Source: Acidimicrobiaceae bacterium (GTDB taxonomy: Bacteria > Actinomycetota > Acidimicrobiia > Acidimicrobiales > RAAP-2). Taken from it: a stretch of 45,678 bases of DNA. Positions 7,601 to 15,712 of the stretch are shown here, piece after piece. The translations under genes and the position numbers were made by a program. The DNA lies in contig DAHUZE010000003.1 of assembly GCA_027306755.1 (NCBI GenBank), forward strand, positions 1 to 45,678, written 5' to 3'. Below the pieces are notes generated by a model, which was given only the letters and a program-made list of their open reading frames with translations, was not told the origin of the DNA and ran no database searches. How positions within the stretch are numbered: the stretch's first letter is position 1; every line of letters starts with the position of its first letter.

Positions 7601-8341
7601 TTACCTGGCGGGCGACGCGTCGAAGCGGTAGCCCACTCCCCGCACCGTCGTGATGAGCACCGGGTGGGACGGGTCGAGCTCGATACGGGACCGCAGGCGC
7701 TTCACGTGCACGTCCAGCGTCTTGGTGTCCCCGATGTAGTCGGCACCCCACACCCGGTCGATCAGGATGTCGCGCGTCAGCACCCGTCCGGCGTTCTCCA
7801 ACAGGAGGGCCAGCAGCTCGAACTCCTTGCGCCGCAGGTGCACCTCGTCACCCCGGACGAAGACGCGGCGCTTGTCGACGTCCACCCGGACGTCGCCCGC
7901 CTCCCAAGCCTCTTCGCTCGGGGCCGCATGCGGGCTGGCCGCCGCGCCTCCGCCGCCGGCGTTGCCGCCCCTCCGCATGACGGCCCGGATCCGGGCCACC
8001 AGCTCGCGAAGGCGGTAAGGCTTGGCCACGTAGTCATCGGCACCCACCTCGAGCCCGACCACCGTGTCGATCTCCGCACCCTTGGCCGTCACCATGATGA
8101 TGGGCACGTTGGACCGGCTGCGGATCGACCGGCAGACATCGATCCCGGACACCTTGGGCAGCATCAGGTCCAAGAGCACGAGGTCCGGCTCGGACTCGTC
8201 AAATAGGCGCAGCGCCTCGCTGCCGTCCCGGGCCACGGTGACGGCGAAGCCCTCGCGACCCAGGCCGACGACCAGCGCGTCGATGAAGGACTCCTCGTCC
8301 TCGGCCAACAGCACGTTCAACGGGTGGGGATCCTGAGTCAT
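7601..8341 (-). CDS. OmpR-family response regulator, RegX3-like
   Basis: 246 residues from ATG 8341 (the frame is open a little further upstream). Receiver domain: acidic pair in LLAEDEE, phospho-acceptor Asp58 in LVLLDLMLP, Thr in IMVTAKG, and Lys in VAKPYRLREL. After a Gly/Ala-rich linker the C-terminal winged helix carries LRRKEFELLALLLENAGRVLTRD and KTLDVHVKRLRSRIE, a DNA-recognition helix very close to actinobacterial phosphate-response regulators of the RegX3/PhoP type. The sensor kinase lies upstream in the same direction, separated by 180 bp holding a tandem repeat. Control of phosphate starvation genes is the likely role by family; no target site was identified here. Confidence 0.88.
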   Translation of the reverse strand: MTQDPHPLNVLLAEDEESFIDALVVGLGREGFAVTVARDGSEALRLFDESEPDLVLLDLMLPKVSGIDVCRSIRSRSNVPIIMVTAKGAEIDTVVGLEVGADDYVAKPYRLRELVARIRAVMRRGGNAGGGGAAASPHAAPSEEAWEAGDVRVDVDKRRVFVRGDEVHLRRKEFELLALLLENAGRVLTRDILIDRVWGADYIGDTKTLDVHVKRLRSRIELDPSHPVLITTVRGVGYRFDASPAR

Positions 8342-8395
8342 GGCGCCACCGCCAAAGGGTACCGGCAGCGCCGGGCGTGCGGCGACGGCCGCGGC

Positions 8396-8460
8396 CACTG
8401 GAAGTGCCGGGTCGCTGGAACTGCCGGGCCACTGGAAGTGCCGGGTCGGGAAGTGCCGGA
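8396..8460. repeat. Tandem repeats between kinase and response regulator genes
   Basis: The unit CTGGAAGTGCCGGGTCG and variants (GGAACTGCCGGG, GGAAGTGCCGGAG) occur four times in 65 bp, filling much of the 180-bp gap between the two genes. Confidence 0.8.
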
Positions 8461-8521
8461 GCGCCGATTCGCAGAGCCCGTGCCGAGGGGCGCCACCCCG
8501 CGGTCGAGGGACGAATGCCGG

Positions 8522-10201
8522 TCAGGCCGGGCGGTCGGTCTGCAGAGGGAGCACGAGCGTGAAGGTCGACCCCTCGCCTTCCCGGGACTCCACCTCCACC
8601 CAGCCCTGGTGGTTGGTGGCCACGTGGCGCACGATGGAGAGGCCGAGGCCCGTTCCCCCGGTCTCCCGGCTCCGCCCGTGGTCGACGCGGTAGAAGCGCT
8701 CGAAGATGCGGTCCAGGTCCCGCGCCGGGATACCGACGCCGTGGTCGGTCACCGAGATGCGCACCGTGTCCCGGCTGGTCCGGGGCGCACCGGTCTCGGC
8801 CCGGACCACGCCGCTCTCCACGCCGGTGGCCACGCCGCTCTCGACGCCTCCGGCCGCTCCGGTCGACCCATCGGGGGGTGTCGCCCCGTTCACCGGCACC
8901 TGTGCCTGCACCGGCACTGTGCCCTGTGCCTGCACCGGACCTGCCACCGGCGCTGTCCCTGGCGACATGCCTGTGGCCACCGCGCCCATCCCGACCTCAT
9001 CGGGAGCGGCATGGGCCGGCCAGCTGGCGCCAGGGGGTTGGGGTGCGCCCGCTGCGGCGGTCACGACCGTGCTGGCGACGGGGGCGACGGTCGGGCCGGC
9101 GGCCAGCAATCCCGGATCGGGTGCGGGCAGGGGCGCGCCGCCGTCGTCCAGGGAGCCGGGGGCGACCACTCCGGTCACGGCCACCGTGGTCCCGTCATAG
9201 GAATAGGTGACGGCGTTCTCGATGAGCGCGTGCATGGCCGAGACCAGCTGGCGCCGGTCCCCGTAGACCGCCACCGGCGGGTCGGGCTCGGTCAGGGTGA
9301 GGGAGATGCCCCGCTGCTCTGCCGATGACCGGACCCGTTCCAGTGCCTCGGCCATGACGAGGTTGACCAGCACCGGCTCCCGGGGCGGGGCGGCCTCGGA
9401 CTCGATGCGGCTGAGGTCCAGCAGGTCGTCGATGATGCGGCTGACCCGGAAGGCCTCGGTGTGGATCCGGTTCGCCAGGCGGCGACCCACCTCCACGTCG
9501 GGCTCGGCCACCAGCGTCTCGGCCAGCAGGCCCAGGGCGCCCATCGGCGTCTTGAGCTCGTGGCTCACGTTGGCCACGAAGTCCCGGCGGATCTCCTCCA
9601 GGCGCCGGCGTTCGGACACGTCCTCGATCACGGCGATGACTCCGAGGGGGCGCCGTCCGTCGTCGATGAGCCGGGCCCGGACGGTCAGCGTGCGCCGGGG
9701 TGGTCCGTAGAGGTCCAGGGTGCGCTCGGCCCCGCCCCGGTCCCAGGCGTCCTCCAGCAGCTCGGTCACGGCCTGGGCGGCCAGCGCGTCGCCGTGCCGG
9801 CTGGCCATGAGGGCGTTGGCCCGGGTGTTGCGGTAGACGACGGCCCCGCTCTCGTCGCAAAGGACCACACCCTGGGAGAAGGTGTCCAGGGACCTGCGGA
9901 GGCGGATGGCGTCCGCGCTGGTGTCGGCAACCGCCTCGGTGGCGGCACCGGTCACCTGCTCCAGGTAGGACAGGGCCGTCTCGATGGTTGCGCTGTCGTC
10001 GGGCGAGTCGATGCCCAGGCGAGAGCCCAGGGCCGTCAGCCGCTGGGCCAGGGCCCGCCGGCCCGAGCGCCGGCCCACCAGCGCGGCCACCCCCACGCCG
10101 ACCACGAACACCGCCCCTCCGATGGCGTACACCTCGACCGCCGGCAGCGTGGACGCCGCGGCCAGGGCGTCGCGAAAGACCGTTCCCATGGCAGGTCTCA
10201 T
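8522..10201 (-). CDS. SenX3-like sensor histidine kinase with a large insert in the ATPase domain
   Basis: 559 residues from ATG 10201 (ATG 10189 is equally possible; neither has a clear ribosome-binding site). One membrane helix (about 21-43), a PAS-like region (about 105-195, SQGVVLCDESGAVVYRNT), the HisKA dimerisation helix with phospho-His214 in FVANVSHELKTPMGAL, then the HATPase domain: N-box ALIENAVTYS, G1 DHGVGIP, F-box RIFERFYRV, G2 GGTGLGLSIV. Between N-box and G1 lie about 133 residues (344-476) of Pro/Ala/Gly/Val-rich sequence with short internal repeats (VQAQGTVPVQAQVPV, GVESGVATGVESGVV) where related kinases have a short turn. All catalytic boxes remain. It phosphorylates the regulator at 7601-8341. 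Confidence 0.87.
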   Translation of the reverse strand: MRPAMGTVFRDALAAASTLPAVEVYAIGGAVFVVGVGVAALVGRRSGRRALAQRLTALGSRLGIDSPDDSATIETALSYLEQVTGAATEAVADTSADAIRLRRSLDTFSQGVVLCDESGAVVYRNTRANALMASRHGDALAAQAVTELLEDAWDRGGAERTLDLYGPPRRTLTVRARLIDDGRRPLGVIAVIEDVSERRRLEEIRRDFVANVSHELKTPMGALGLLAETLVAEPDVEVGRRLANRIHTEAFRVSRIIDDLLDLSRIESEAAPPREPVLVNLVMAEALERVRSSAEQRGISLTLTEPDPPVAVYGDRRQLVSAMHALIENAVTYSYDGTTVAVTGVVAPGSLDDGGAPLPAPDPGLLAAGPTVAPVASTVVTAAAGAPQPPGASWPAHAAPDEVGMGAVATGMSPGTAPVAGPVQAQGTVPVQAQVPVNGATPPDGSTGAAGGVESGVATGVESGVVRAETGAPRTSRDTVRISVTDHGVGIPARDLDRIFERFYRVDHGRSRETGGTGLGLSIVRHVATNHQGWVEVESREGEGSTFTLVLPLQTDRPA

Positions 10202-10369
10202 GGGTGAAAGGGCATGAGCGGACGCCGTCAGCACCTGCGCCGGCGAGTGATGGCCGGCAGGCAGCGCGTCCTGTGCGGCGGGCCCCACACCCTCAGCATG
10301 ACAGCCCGGTCGCGCGCACAGTGGGACGCCGCGACGGCCACCGGGGTTGGAAATTCTGGACGGAACATC

Positions 10370-10398
10370 TTGAAAAGACATGGAAAATCATGTACAGT
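10370..10398 (+). promoter_or_regulatory. Near-consensus sigma-70-type promoter of the T4SS-like operon
   Basis: TTGAAA (10370-10375), exactly 17 bp, TACAGT (10393-10398): 5/6 and 4/6 matches in the most AT-rich patch of this stretch. Transcription would begin near 10405, about 44 nt before the TTG start of the first gene. Confidence 0.65.
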
Positions 10399-10448
10399 CC
10401 TGGCCACCACGGAAAGTGGGCGGGAAGGGTGGGGGAAGAGGAGCTCCC

Positions 10449-10853
10449 TTGTACGCAGCACGCGCCTTCGCGGCGTCGTCGTCCATCGCGCCCGTCGGGC
10501 AGCTGGAGACGCTCGGCCATCACCTGCGGGTAGTGGCGGTACTCCTGGCGGCGACGCTGACACCGGCCGCAGCCTTCTCGCCAACAGCCGGCAAACTCCC
10601 CGGCGGCTCGGTCCTCCAGTCGCTCGTTGACGGCCTGGGGGGCTGGGCTCTCATCCTCGCCCTGGCTGGGCTGGTCATCGGGGCGGCGTTGTGGGCCGTG
10701 GGGTCGCACTCGCAAAATTACCAACAGTCCTTCACGGGCAAGCGGGCGGTGCTCGTGTCCGGGTTCGCGGCCCTGCTGATCGGCGCGGCCCCGGTGATCG
10801 TGGACTTCTTCTTCCACACCGGCCTCAGCGTCACCAATCCCGTTGTCCCGTGA
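10449..10853 (+). CDS. DUF6112-family small membrane protein (VirB2/TrbC-like position)
   Basis: 134 residues from TTG 10449, chosen because GGAAGAGGAG sits at the right distance; ATG 10380 would lie inside the promoter. An N-terminal hydrophobic segment (VVAVLLAATLTPAAAF) looks like a signal/membrane helix, followed by two helices (WALILALAGLVIGAALWAVG and VLVSGFAALLIGAAPVIVDF). The text SHSQNYQQSFTGKRAVL between them matches the DUF6112 pattern found at the head of actinobacterial conjugation clusters. A pilin- or channel-subunit role like VirB2/TrbC is inferred from topology and position only. The stop overlaps the next start as GTGA. Confidence 0.75.
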   Translation: MYAARAFAASSSIAPVGQLETLGHHLRVVAVLLAATLTPAAAFSPTAGKLPGGSVLQSLVDGLGGWALILALAGLVIGAALWAVGSHSQNYQQSFTGKRAVLVSGFAALLIGAAPVIVDFFFHTGLSVTNPVVP

Positions 10854-12394
10854 CGGCGGGGTTGAGCTGCCCCATCCCGATCTCCCCGGTCTGCGACCTG
10901 ATCAGCGGCGCCGGGAGCGGGTTGGCGGGCGACGTCCTGTCGACCATCGTCAGCTGGATCGTCCAAGGCGCCAGCTGGCTCCTGAACCAACTGGGTTCCG
11001 TCATGTCGTCCACCACGCGCGTGAACCTCGGCGCGGCCTGGTTCCACCAGCACTATGCCGTGATGGCCTCGCTGGCGGCCGTCGTCGCCGTGCCCATGCT
11101 CCTTCTGGCTGCCATCCAGGCCATCTACGGGCAGAGCCCGGCCGTGCTGGTCCGTGCCGCATTCGTGCAACTTCCGCTTGCCGGCCTGCTGACGGCGGTG
11201 GCGGTGCAGCTCGTGCAGCTGGCGCTGACAGCGACCAACGCGCTGTCAACGGCGGTGTCGACGAGCGCCGGCGGGGACATCACCAAGACGCTCACCCGCG
11301 TGGCCTCCCGCCTGGTGGCCATGGGGACCGGGCTCCCGGGCTTCGTGTTGGGCCTGGCTTCGCTGCTGGTGGTAGCGGGTGCCCTCGTCCTGTGGCTGGA
11401 GATGGTCGTCCGGGCGGCCGCGGTGTACGTGGCCGTCATGTTCCTCCCACTCGCCATGGCCAGTCTGGTGTGGCCGGCCGTCTCGCACTGGTGCCGCCGC
11501 CTGGTGGAAACGCTGGCGTCGCTGATCCTGTCCAAGTTCGTTGTGGTGGCCGTGCTCTCGCTGGCGGTCGGAGCCATCGGGACAGGCAAGGGCTTCTCCA
11601 CATTGCTGAGCGCGGGCGCGCTGCTGCTGCTGGCAGCCTTCACCCCCTTCACGCTCCTTCGCCTCGTCCCGGTCATCGAGTCCGGGGCGGCTCTGCAACT
11701 GGAAGGCGCACGGCAGCGGGCCGGGCACGCCCTGGGAACGCTGCCGCGCAGCGCGGCTTCCTTCGCCCTGCGCCAGGCTCGAATGGCCGGTCTGGCGGCC
11801 GGAGCGGCCGGGGCCGTGGGCACGGGGCTGGATGTGGACCCCGAGGCGCCAGGCTCCGGCGACAGTTTGGTGGGCGGCCAGGGAGCGGCCGGTCCGGGTG
11901 GGGAAGAAAGCGAGGCGCCCGGCGGAGGCGATCGACCGGGTGGAGGCGGCGCCTTGGAAGGACTCGACGCCCTGGGCAAGTTCTTCGGTGGGAGGTGGGG
12001 AGGAACGATGGATGAGGCGACAGGCTCAGTGGGACGTGGGAAATGGCCTTTCGGACCGGGTCCCGACACCGAACCTGGCGGGCTGCCCGGGACACTGCCG
12101 ATGTGGGAGGCCGACCCCGAGGCAACGGCCGCGGTGCTGAGCGCGCTCCACACCGAGCCCCCGCCGCTCGTTCCGACAGCTGTGGGCGGGATCATCCGCG
12201 GCGTCCGCCGGCCGGTGTGGGGCGGGACAGAGCCGCCGAGCCGCTTCGAGCCCGGGCCCAAGGACGACTGGTGGACAGCAGAGGAGTACATACGGGATCT
12301 GAACAGCGGCACGCTGTTCTTCCAGTACCCGACACAGCAGAAGTGGTTCCCGATCGACGATCCTCCCGAGACATTGGACGGGGATGTCTGGTGA
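10850..12394 (+). CDS. TrbL/VirB6-like polytopic membrane protein
   Basis: 514 residues from GTG 10850, overlapping the preceding stop by 4 nt. The first 320 residues have an amphipathic N-terminal stretch, then about six hydrophobic helices (for example AAVVAVPMLLLAAIQAIYG, FVLGLASLLVVAGALVLWL, AGALLLLAAFTPFTLLRLVPV), the TrbL/VirB6 layout of the inner-membrane channel component of type IV secretion systems. The helix after AAVYVAVMFLPLAMASLVW is typical of the actinobacterial version. The last 190 residues are a Gly/Pro/Glu-rich soluble tail of no recognised domain, ending in an acidic aromatic segment (DDWWTAEEYIRDL). The end overlaps the next gene by 11 nt. Confidence 0.8.
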   Translation: MTAGLSCPIPISPVCDLISGAGSGLAGDVLSTIVSWIVQGASWLLNQLGSVMSSTTRVNLGAAWFHQHYAVMASLAAVVAVPMLLLAAIQAIYGQSPAVLVRAAFVQLPLAGLLTAVAVQLVQLALTATNALSTAVSTSAGGDITKTLTRVASRLVAMGTGLPGFVLGLASLLVVAGALVLWLEMVVRAAAVYVAVMFLPLAMASLVWPAVSHWCRRLVETLASLILSKFVVVAVLSLAVGAIGTGKGFSTLLSAGALLLLAAFTPFTLLRLVPVIESGAALQLEGARQRAGHALGTLPRSAASFALRQARMAGLAAGAAGAVGTGLDVDPEAPGSGDSLVGGQGAAGPGGEESEAPGGGDRPGGGGALEGLDALGKFFGGRWGGTMDEATGSVGRGKWPFGPGPDTEPGGLPGTLPMWEADPEATAAVLSALHTEPPPLVPTAVGGIIRGVRRPVWGGTEPPSRFEPGPKDDWWTAEEYIRDLNSGTLFFQYPTQQKWFPIDDPPETLDGDVW

Positions 12395-14000
12395 GCCGCG
12401 GCGGGCGGCCGCCCGCTACAGCTTCGGCCCGCTGGAACGGCGGGGCCTGATCGCGGGCTGGCGGGGCGGGCAGATCGCCGTGATGGCCGCCGGCATCGTT
12501 GCTGCCATCGTCGTGCTGCACGGCCGTCCGACCGGCCCTCGCATCGGGATCGCCGTTCTGTGCGTTGCCGTGTGCGTGGCTGTCGCCTGGTGGCCGCTGG
12601 GCGGACGCACCGCGGAGGAGTGGCTGCCGACCGTGGTGCGATGGAGCGCCGCCGGCGCCACCGGGAGGCGCCGCCGGCGCTCGAGGGTGTCAGCGGCGGG
12701 CCACTGCCTCGGCCCGGACGGTCTGCCGTGCATGATGGACAGCGCCGGTGGTGCCACCGCAGGGACGGCGGCCGGACGCTCGGTCGGCGCCGGTCCGTTC
12801 CGCGGGCTCACCGTTCTCGGGTTCCGGCCCGACGGCGGGGGTGTCCGGGGCGGCGCCGTCCCGGGAACCGGCAGGGGCGGCGGCGCGGGTGGCGGCGGAG
12901 ACGACGGCGCGGATGGCGGCGCCGGAAGCGGATCGATCGGCGTGGTCCGGGACGCTCGCAACCGGACCTATACGGCAGCCATGTCGGTGCTAGGCCACAG
13001 CTTCGCCCTCCTGGGAACCGAGGACAAGGAGCGCCGGATCGGCTCGTGGTCCGGCATCCTGAGCTCGCTCGCCCGGGAGCGATCGGTCCTGCACCGCTTG
13101 CAGTGGGTAGCCACCACCGTGCCGGACGACGGGGCGGCGGTGGCCGGGCACCTTGAGGCGAACGCCGTGTTGGCCGAGGACGCCACGGCCCACCAGTCGT
13201 ACCGCACACTGCTCAGGAGCGCCGGCGCGGAGACGTGCCGCCACGAGGTGCTCCTGGCCGTCCAGCTGCGGATGGCAGGTCCGGCGGCACGGGCCGTCCG
13301 CTCCCTCGGGGGCGGAGACAAGGCGGCATGCGCTGTGCTGTGGCGCGAGCTCGGCTCGCTGCGGGCTCAGCTGGCATCGGCCGACATGCCGGTCGAGCAG
13401 GTGCTCGACGAACGCGCCCTGGCCGGGGCAATCCGTCGGTCGGGGGCAGCGGCGCCGGGCGGGCGGGCATGCCCACCCTGCGGAGTCGGCTGGCCGTGGC
13501 CCATGGCCCTGGCGCCCGAGTGGTCGTGCGTCCGGGCAGACGATGCGTGGCACGCCACGTACTGGATCGCCGAGTGGCCCCGCGTGGACGTGGGTCCCGA
13601 GTTCCTTGCTCCGCTGCTCCTGGGCTCGGTCCGCAGGTCGGTGGCCGTGGTCATGGAGCCGCTCGGCCCGGCCCGTGCCGTGCGCCAGGCCGAGCGGGCC
13701 CGAACCGCGGACATCTCCGACGCCGAGCTGCGCCGCCGGGGCGGGTTCCTGGCCACCGCCCGGAGGGCCAAAGAGGCCGAGCTGGCCAGCCGGCGGGAGG
13801 CGGAGCTGGCCGACGGCCACGCGTCGGTCCGGTTCTCGGGCTATGTCACGGTCAGCGCGCCGAGCCGCGAGCAACTGGCGGCCGCGTGCGACGCAACGGA
13901 GCAGGCGGCCTCACAGTGCCGCCTGGAGCTGCGCCGGCTCTACGGGGACCAGGCGCAGGCGCTCGCCTGCACGCTCCCGCTGGGCAGGGGATTGTCGTGA
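12384..14000 (+). CDS. SCO6880-family conjugation-associated protein
   Basis: 538 residues from ATG 12384. It begins with a short basic region and YSFGPLERRGLIAGWRGGQ, followed by two membrane helices (about 29-46 and 53-70) and the WPLGGRTAEEWLP segment: the PrgI-like, two-helix anchor seen in actinobacterial SCO6880 proteins, analogous to VirB3. After a Gly-rich linker (about 145-180) the large soluble region contains RTYTAAMSVLGHSFALLG, a Q-W-V-A-T strand and DAWHATYWIAEWPR, as in that family, which resembles the N-terminal half of VirB4. It lies between the TrbL-like and VirB4-like genes, the usual order, so an assembly with the ATPase downstream is likely. The biochemical role is unknown. 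Confidence 0.75.
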   Translation: MSGEPRRAAARYSFGPLERRGLIAGWRGGQIAVMAAGIVAAIVVLHGRPTGPRIGIAVLCVAVCVAVAWWPLGGRTAEEWLPTVVRWSAAGATGRRRRRSRVSAAGHCLGPDGLPCMMDSAGGATAGTAAGRSVGAGPFRGLTVLGFRPDGGGVRGGAVPGTGRGGGAGGGGDDGADGGAGSGSIGVVRDARNRTYTAAMSVLGHSFALLGTEDKERRIGSWSGILSSLARERSVLHRLQWVATTVPDDGAAVAGHLEANAVLAEDATAHQSYRTLLRSAGAETCRHEVLLAVQLRMAGPAARAVRSLGGGDKAACAVLWRELGSLRAQLASADMPVEQVLDERALAGAIRRSGAAAPGGRACPPCGVGWPWPMALAPEWSCVRADDAWHATYWIAEWPRVDVGPEFLAPLLLGSVRRSVAVVMEPLGPARAVRQAERARTADISDAELRRRGGFLATARRAKEAELASRREAELADGHASVRFSGYVTVSAPSREQLAAACDATEQAASQCRLELRRLYGDQAQALACTLPLGRGLS

Positions 14001-14341
14001 AAGCGATTGCCTCGCCGTCCCGGCCCATCCCCCGCACCCAAGGATGCAGGGAGGCAAGATTTCTTGACTGGGCTCCGGCAGGTCAGCTCGTGCCCCGCCT
14101 TCGGACCGGGGGTCAGCGGAAAAGCCGCTCCTCCAAATCCGAGCTCGTGACGCGATGGTGCGAGGCGACTTCACCGAGGACGGCCGCCAACGTAAAGCCG
14201 CCGGGAAATGACAGGAGGAGTCGCCGGTAGTAGCGACGGAGCCTGCGCTCCACGCAAGGAAGTGGACCCGCCGACCACTGAGCCGGTGACGGCCGGCCGT
14301 ACGAGGCGACCGTTTCATTCCGTGCGTCGTGCCCGTCCCCC
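14001..14341. other. 341-bp gap inside the T4SS-like operon
   Basis: No long coding frame on the operon strand. It contains a small hairpin (AGCGG-AAAAG-CCGCT, about 14114-14128) and a possible 46-residue minus-strand frame. Base composition is less GC-rich than the genes on either side. It might carry a second promoter for the two ATPase genes; no convincing -35/-10 pair was found. Confidence 0.5.
14113..14253 (-). CDS. Possible 46-residue hypothetical protein
   Basis: GTG 14253 to TGA 14113-14115, antisense within the operon gap. The text is protein-like (VERRLRRYYRRLLLSFPGG, then a helix AAVLGEVASHHRVTSSDLEE) with modest third-position GC. No family recognised and no ribosome-binding site seen; it may be a chance frame or a fragment of an older gene. 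Confidence 0.22.
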   Translation of the reverse strand: MERRLRRYYRRLLLSFPGGFTLAAVLGEVASHHRVTSSDLEERLFR

Positions 14342-15712
14342 ATGCAACCGCAGCCGCAACCGCGGCCGATATCGCAGCCGGTCGCGATGTTGAGTCCTCG
14401 CACCTCGCCGCGCATGCCGGCTCACCAGGTGACGACGCGCCATCTCGGCGCCGCGTACCCCCTCCTGACGGAGGCCGGACTCGGGTCCAAGGGTGTCCTC
14501 GTCGGGCGGGACCTGCTGGGTGGCTCCTTCGTGCACGACCCGTTCGAGCTCTACGCCGCCGGCGTGCTGTCGAACCCCAACATGATCGTGTTCGGCCAGA
14601 TCGGCCGGGGAAAGAGCGCCTTCGTCAAGACGTACCTGTGGCGCCAGGCGGTGTTCGGTCGCCGGGCCTGGGTGGTCGACCCCAAGGGCGAGTACCGGGC
14701 TCTCGCCACTGCCTGGGGGGCCCGGCCCGTTTCGCTTCGCCCCGGCGGGAGCGTGCGACTCAACCCCCTCGATCCGGGGCCCAGCGGGGAGGAGGACGCC
14801 CTGGAAGGTGAACCGGGAGCGGATACGGCGTTGGGGTTGCGGGTGAACCGGCGCCAGGCAGAGGTGCTGGCGTCTCTGGCCGCGGCCTGCCTCGGCCGAT
14901 CCCTGCTGCCCCGGGAGCGGGCGGCAGCCGACCTGGCGCTCGTGCAGGCGTCAATACGGGCGTCGGGGGGTGTACCCACGTTGCCTCAGGTGGTGGACGC
15001 CCTGCTCGAGCCGAGCGTCCAGGCGGCGGCGTCCCTCCGGACGGGTCGGACCACCTTGCTGGAGGACGGTCGGGACGTGGCGCTGGAGCTGCGGCGCCTG
15101 GTGCACGGAGACCTCCGCGGCATGTTCGACGGGCCGACGACGGCAGGCTTGGACCTGTCGGGCGCCTTTGTGTCATTGGACTTGTCCGCCCTCTACAACT
15201 CGCCGGCGCTGGGCGTCCTCATGGCGTGTACCACCGCCTGGCTGCATGCCACGCTGGCCCGGCAGTCAGCTTCGGCCGCAACCTCCGGTGCCCACGTGTT
15301 CGTAGTGGTGGACGAGGCCTGGGCGGTGCTCGCCAATCTGGGGGTGGCCCGGTGGTTGCAGGCCTCGTGGAAGCTGTCGCGGGCGTACGGAGTTGCCAAC
15401 GTGGCTGTCCTGCACCGCCTGTCGGACCTCCGGGCGGTGGGAGCAGCCGACTCCGAGCAGGTCGGACTGGCCAGCGGCCTGCTAGCCGACTCGGAGACCC
15501 GGGTCGTCTACGGGCAGGCGCCGGGAGAAGTGGATCAGGCCTCCGATCTCCTTTCGTTGTCAGAGACCGAAGCCGAGCTGCTGCCCCAGCTTCGCCGGGG
15601 CGTGGCCTTGTGGAAGGTCGGCCGGCGGTCGTTCCTGGTCCAGCACGTCGTTGCCGGTGCCGAGCGGGCGCTGGTCGACACCGATGCCGCCATGACGGCT
15701 GGGGCGGGATGA
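14342..15712 (+). CDS. VirB4-like T4SS ATPase
   Basis: 456 residues. After a short Gln/Pro lead and the family entry text HLGAAYPLLTEAGLGSKGV comes Walker A GQIGRGKS (85-92), then WVVDPKGEYRAL, a switch helix region, Walker B VFVVVDEAW (about 318-326) and a late arginine/Gln region RVVYGQAPGE. This is the C-terminal RecA-like motor of VirB4/TraC-type ATPases, without the long N-terminal half, which the upstream SCO6880 protein may supply. It would power assembly or substrate movement at the inner membrane. Start at ATG 14342; ATG 14387 is an alternative. The stop overlaps the next start as ATGA, coupling the two ATPases. Confidence 0.82.
   Translation: MQPQPQPRPISQPVAMLSPRTSPRMPAHQVTTRHLGAAYPLLTEAGLGSKGVLVGRDLLGGSFVHDPFELYAAGVLSNPNMIVFGQIGRGKSAFVKTYLWRQAVFGRRAWVVDPKGEYRALATAWGARPVSLRPGGSVRLNPLDPGPSGEEDALEGEPGADTALGLRVNRRQAEVLASLAAACLGRSLLPRERAAADLALVQASIRASGGVPTLPQVVDALLEPSVQAAASLRTGRTTLLEDGRDVALELRRLVHGDLRGMFDGPTTAGLDLSGAFVSLDLSALYNSPALGVLMACTTAWLHATLARQSASAATSGAHVFVVVDEAWAVLANLGVARWLQASWKLSRAYGVANVAVLHRLSDLRAVGAADSEQVGLASGLLADSETRVVYGQAPGEVDQASDLLSLSETEAELLPQLRRGVALWKVGRRSFLVQHVVAGAERALVDTDAAMTAGAG

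Noticed and set aside
5427-7751. Very long minus-strand frame across serS and the ABC ATPase
   Set aside because: Arg/Gly/Pro-rich text typical of a shadow frame in high-GC DNA; serS and the ATPase explain the region.
8396-8460. A CRISPR-like array
   Set aside because: Units are contiguous tandem copies without unique spacers.
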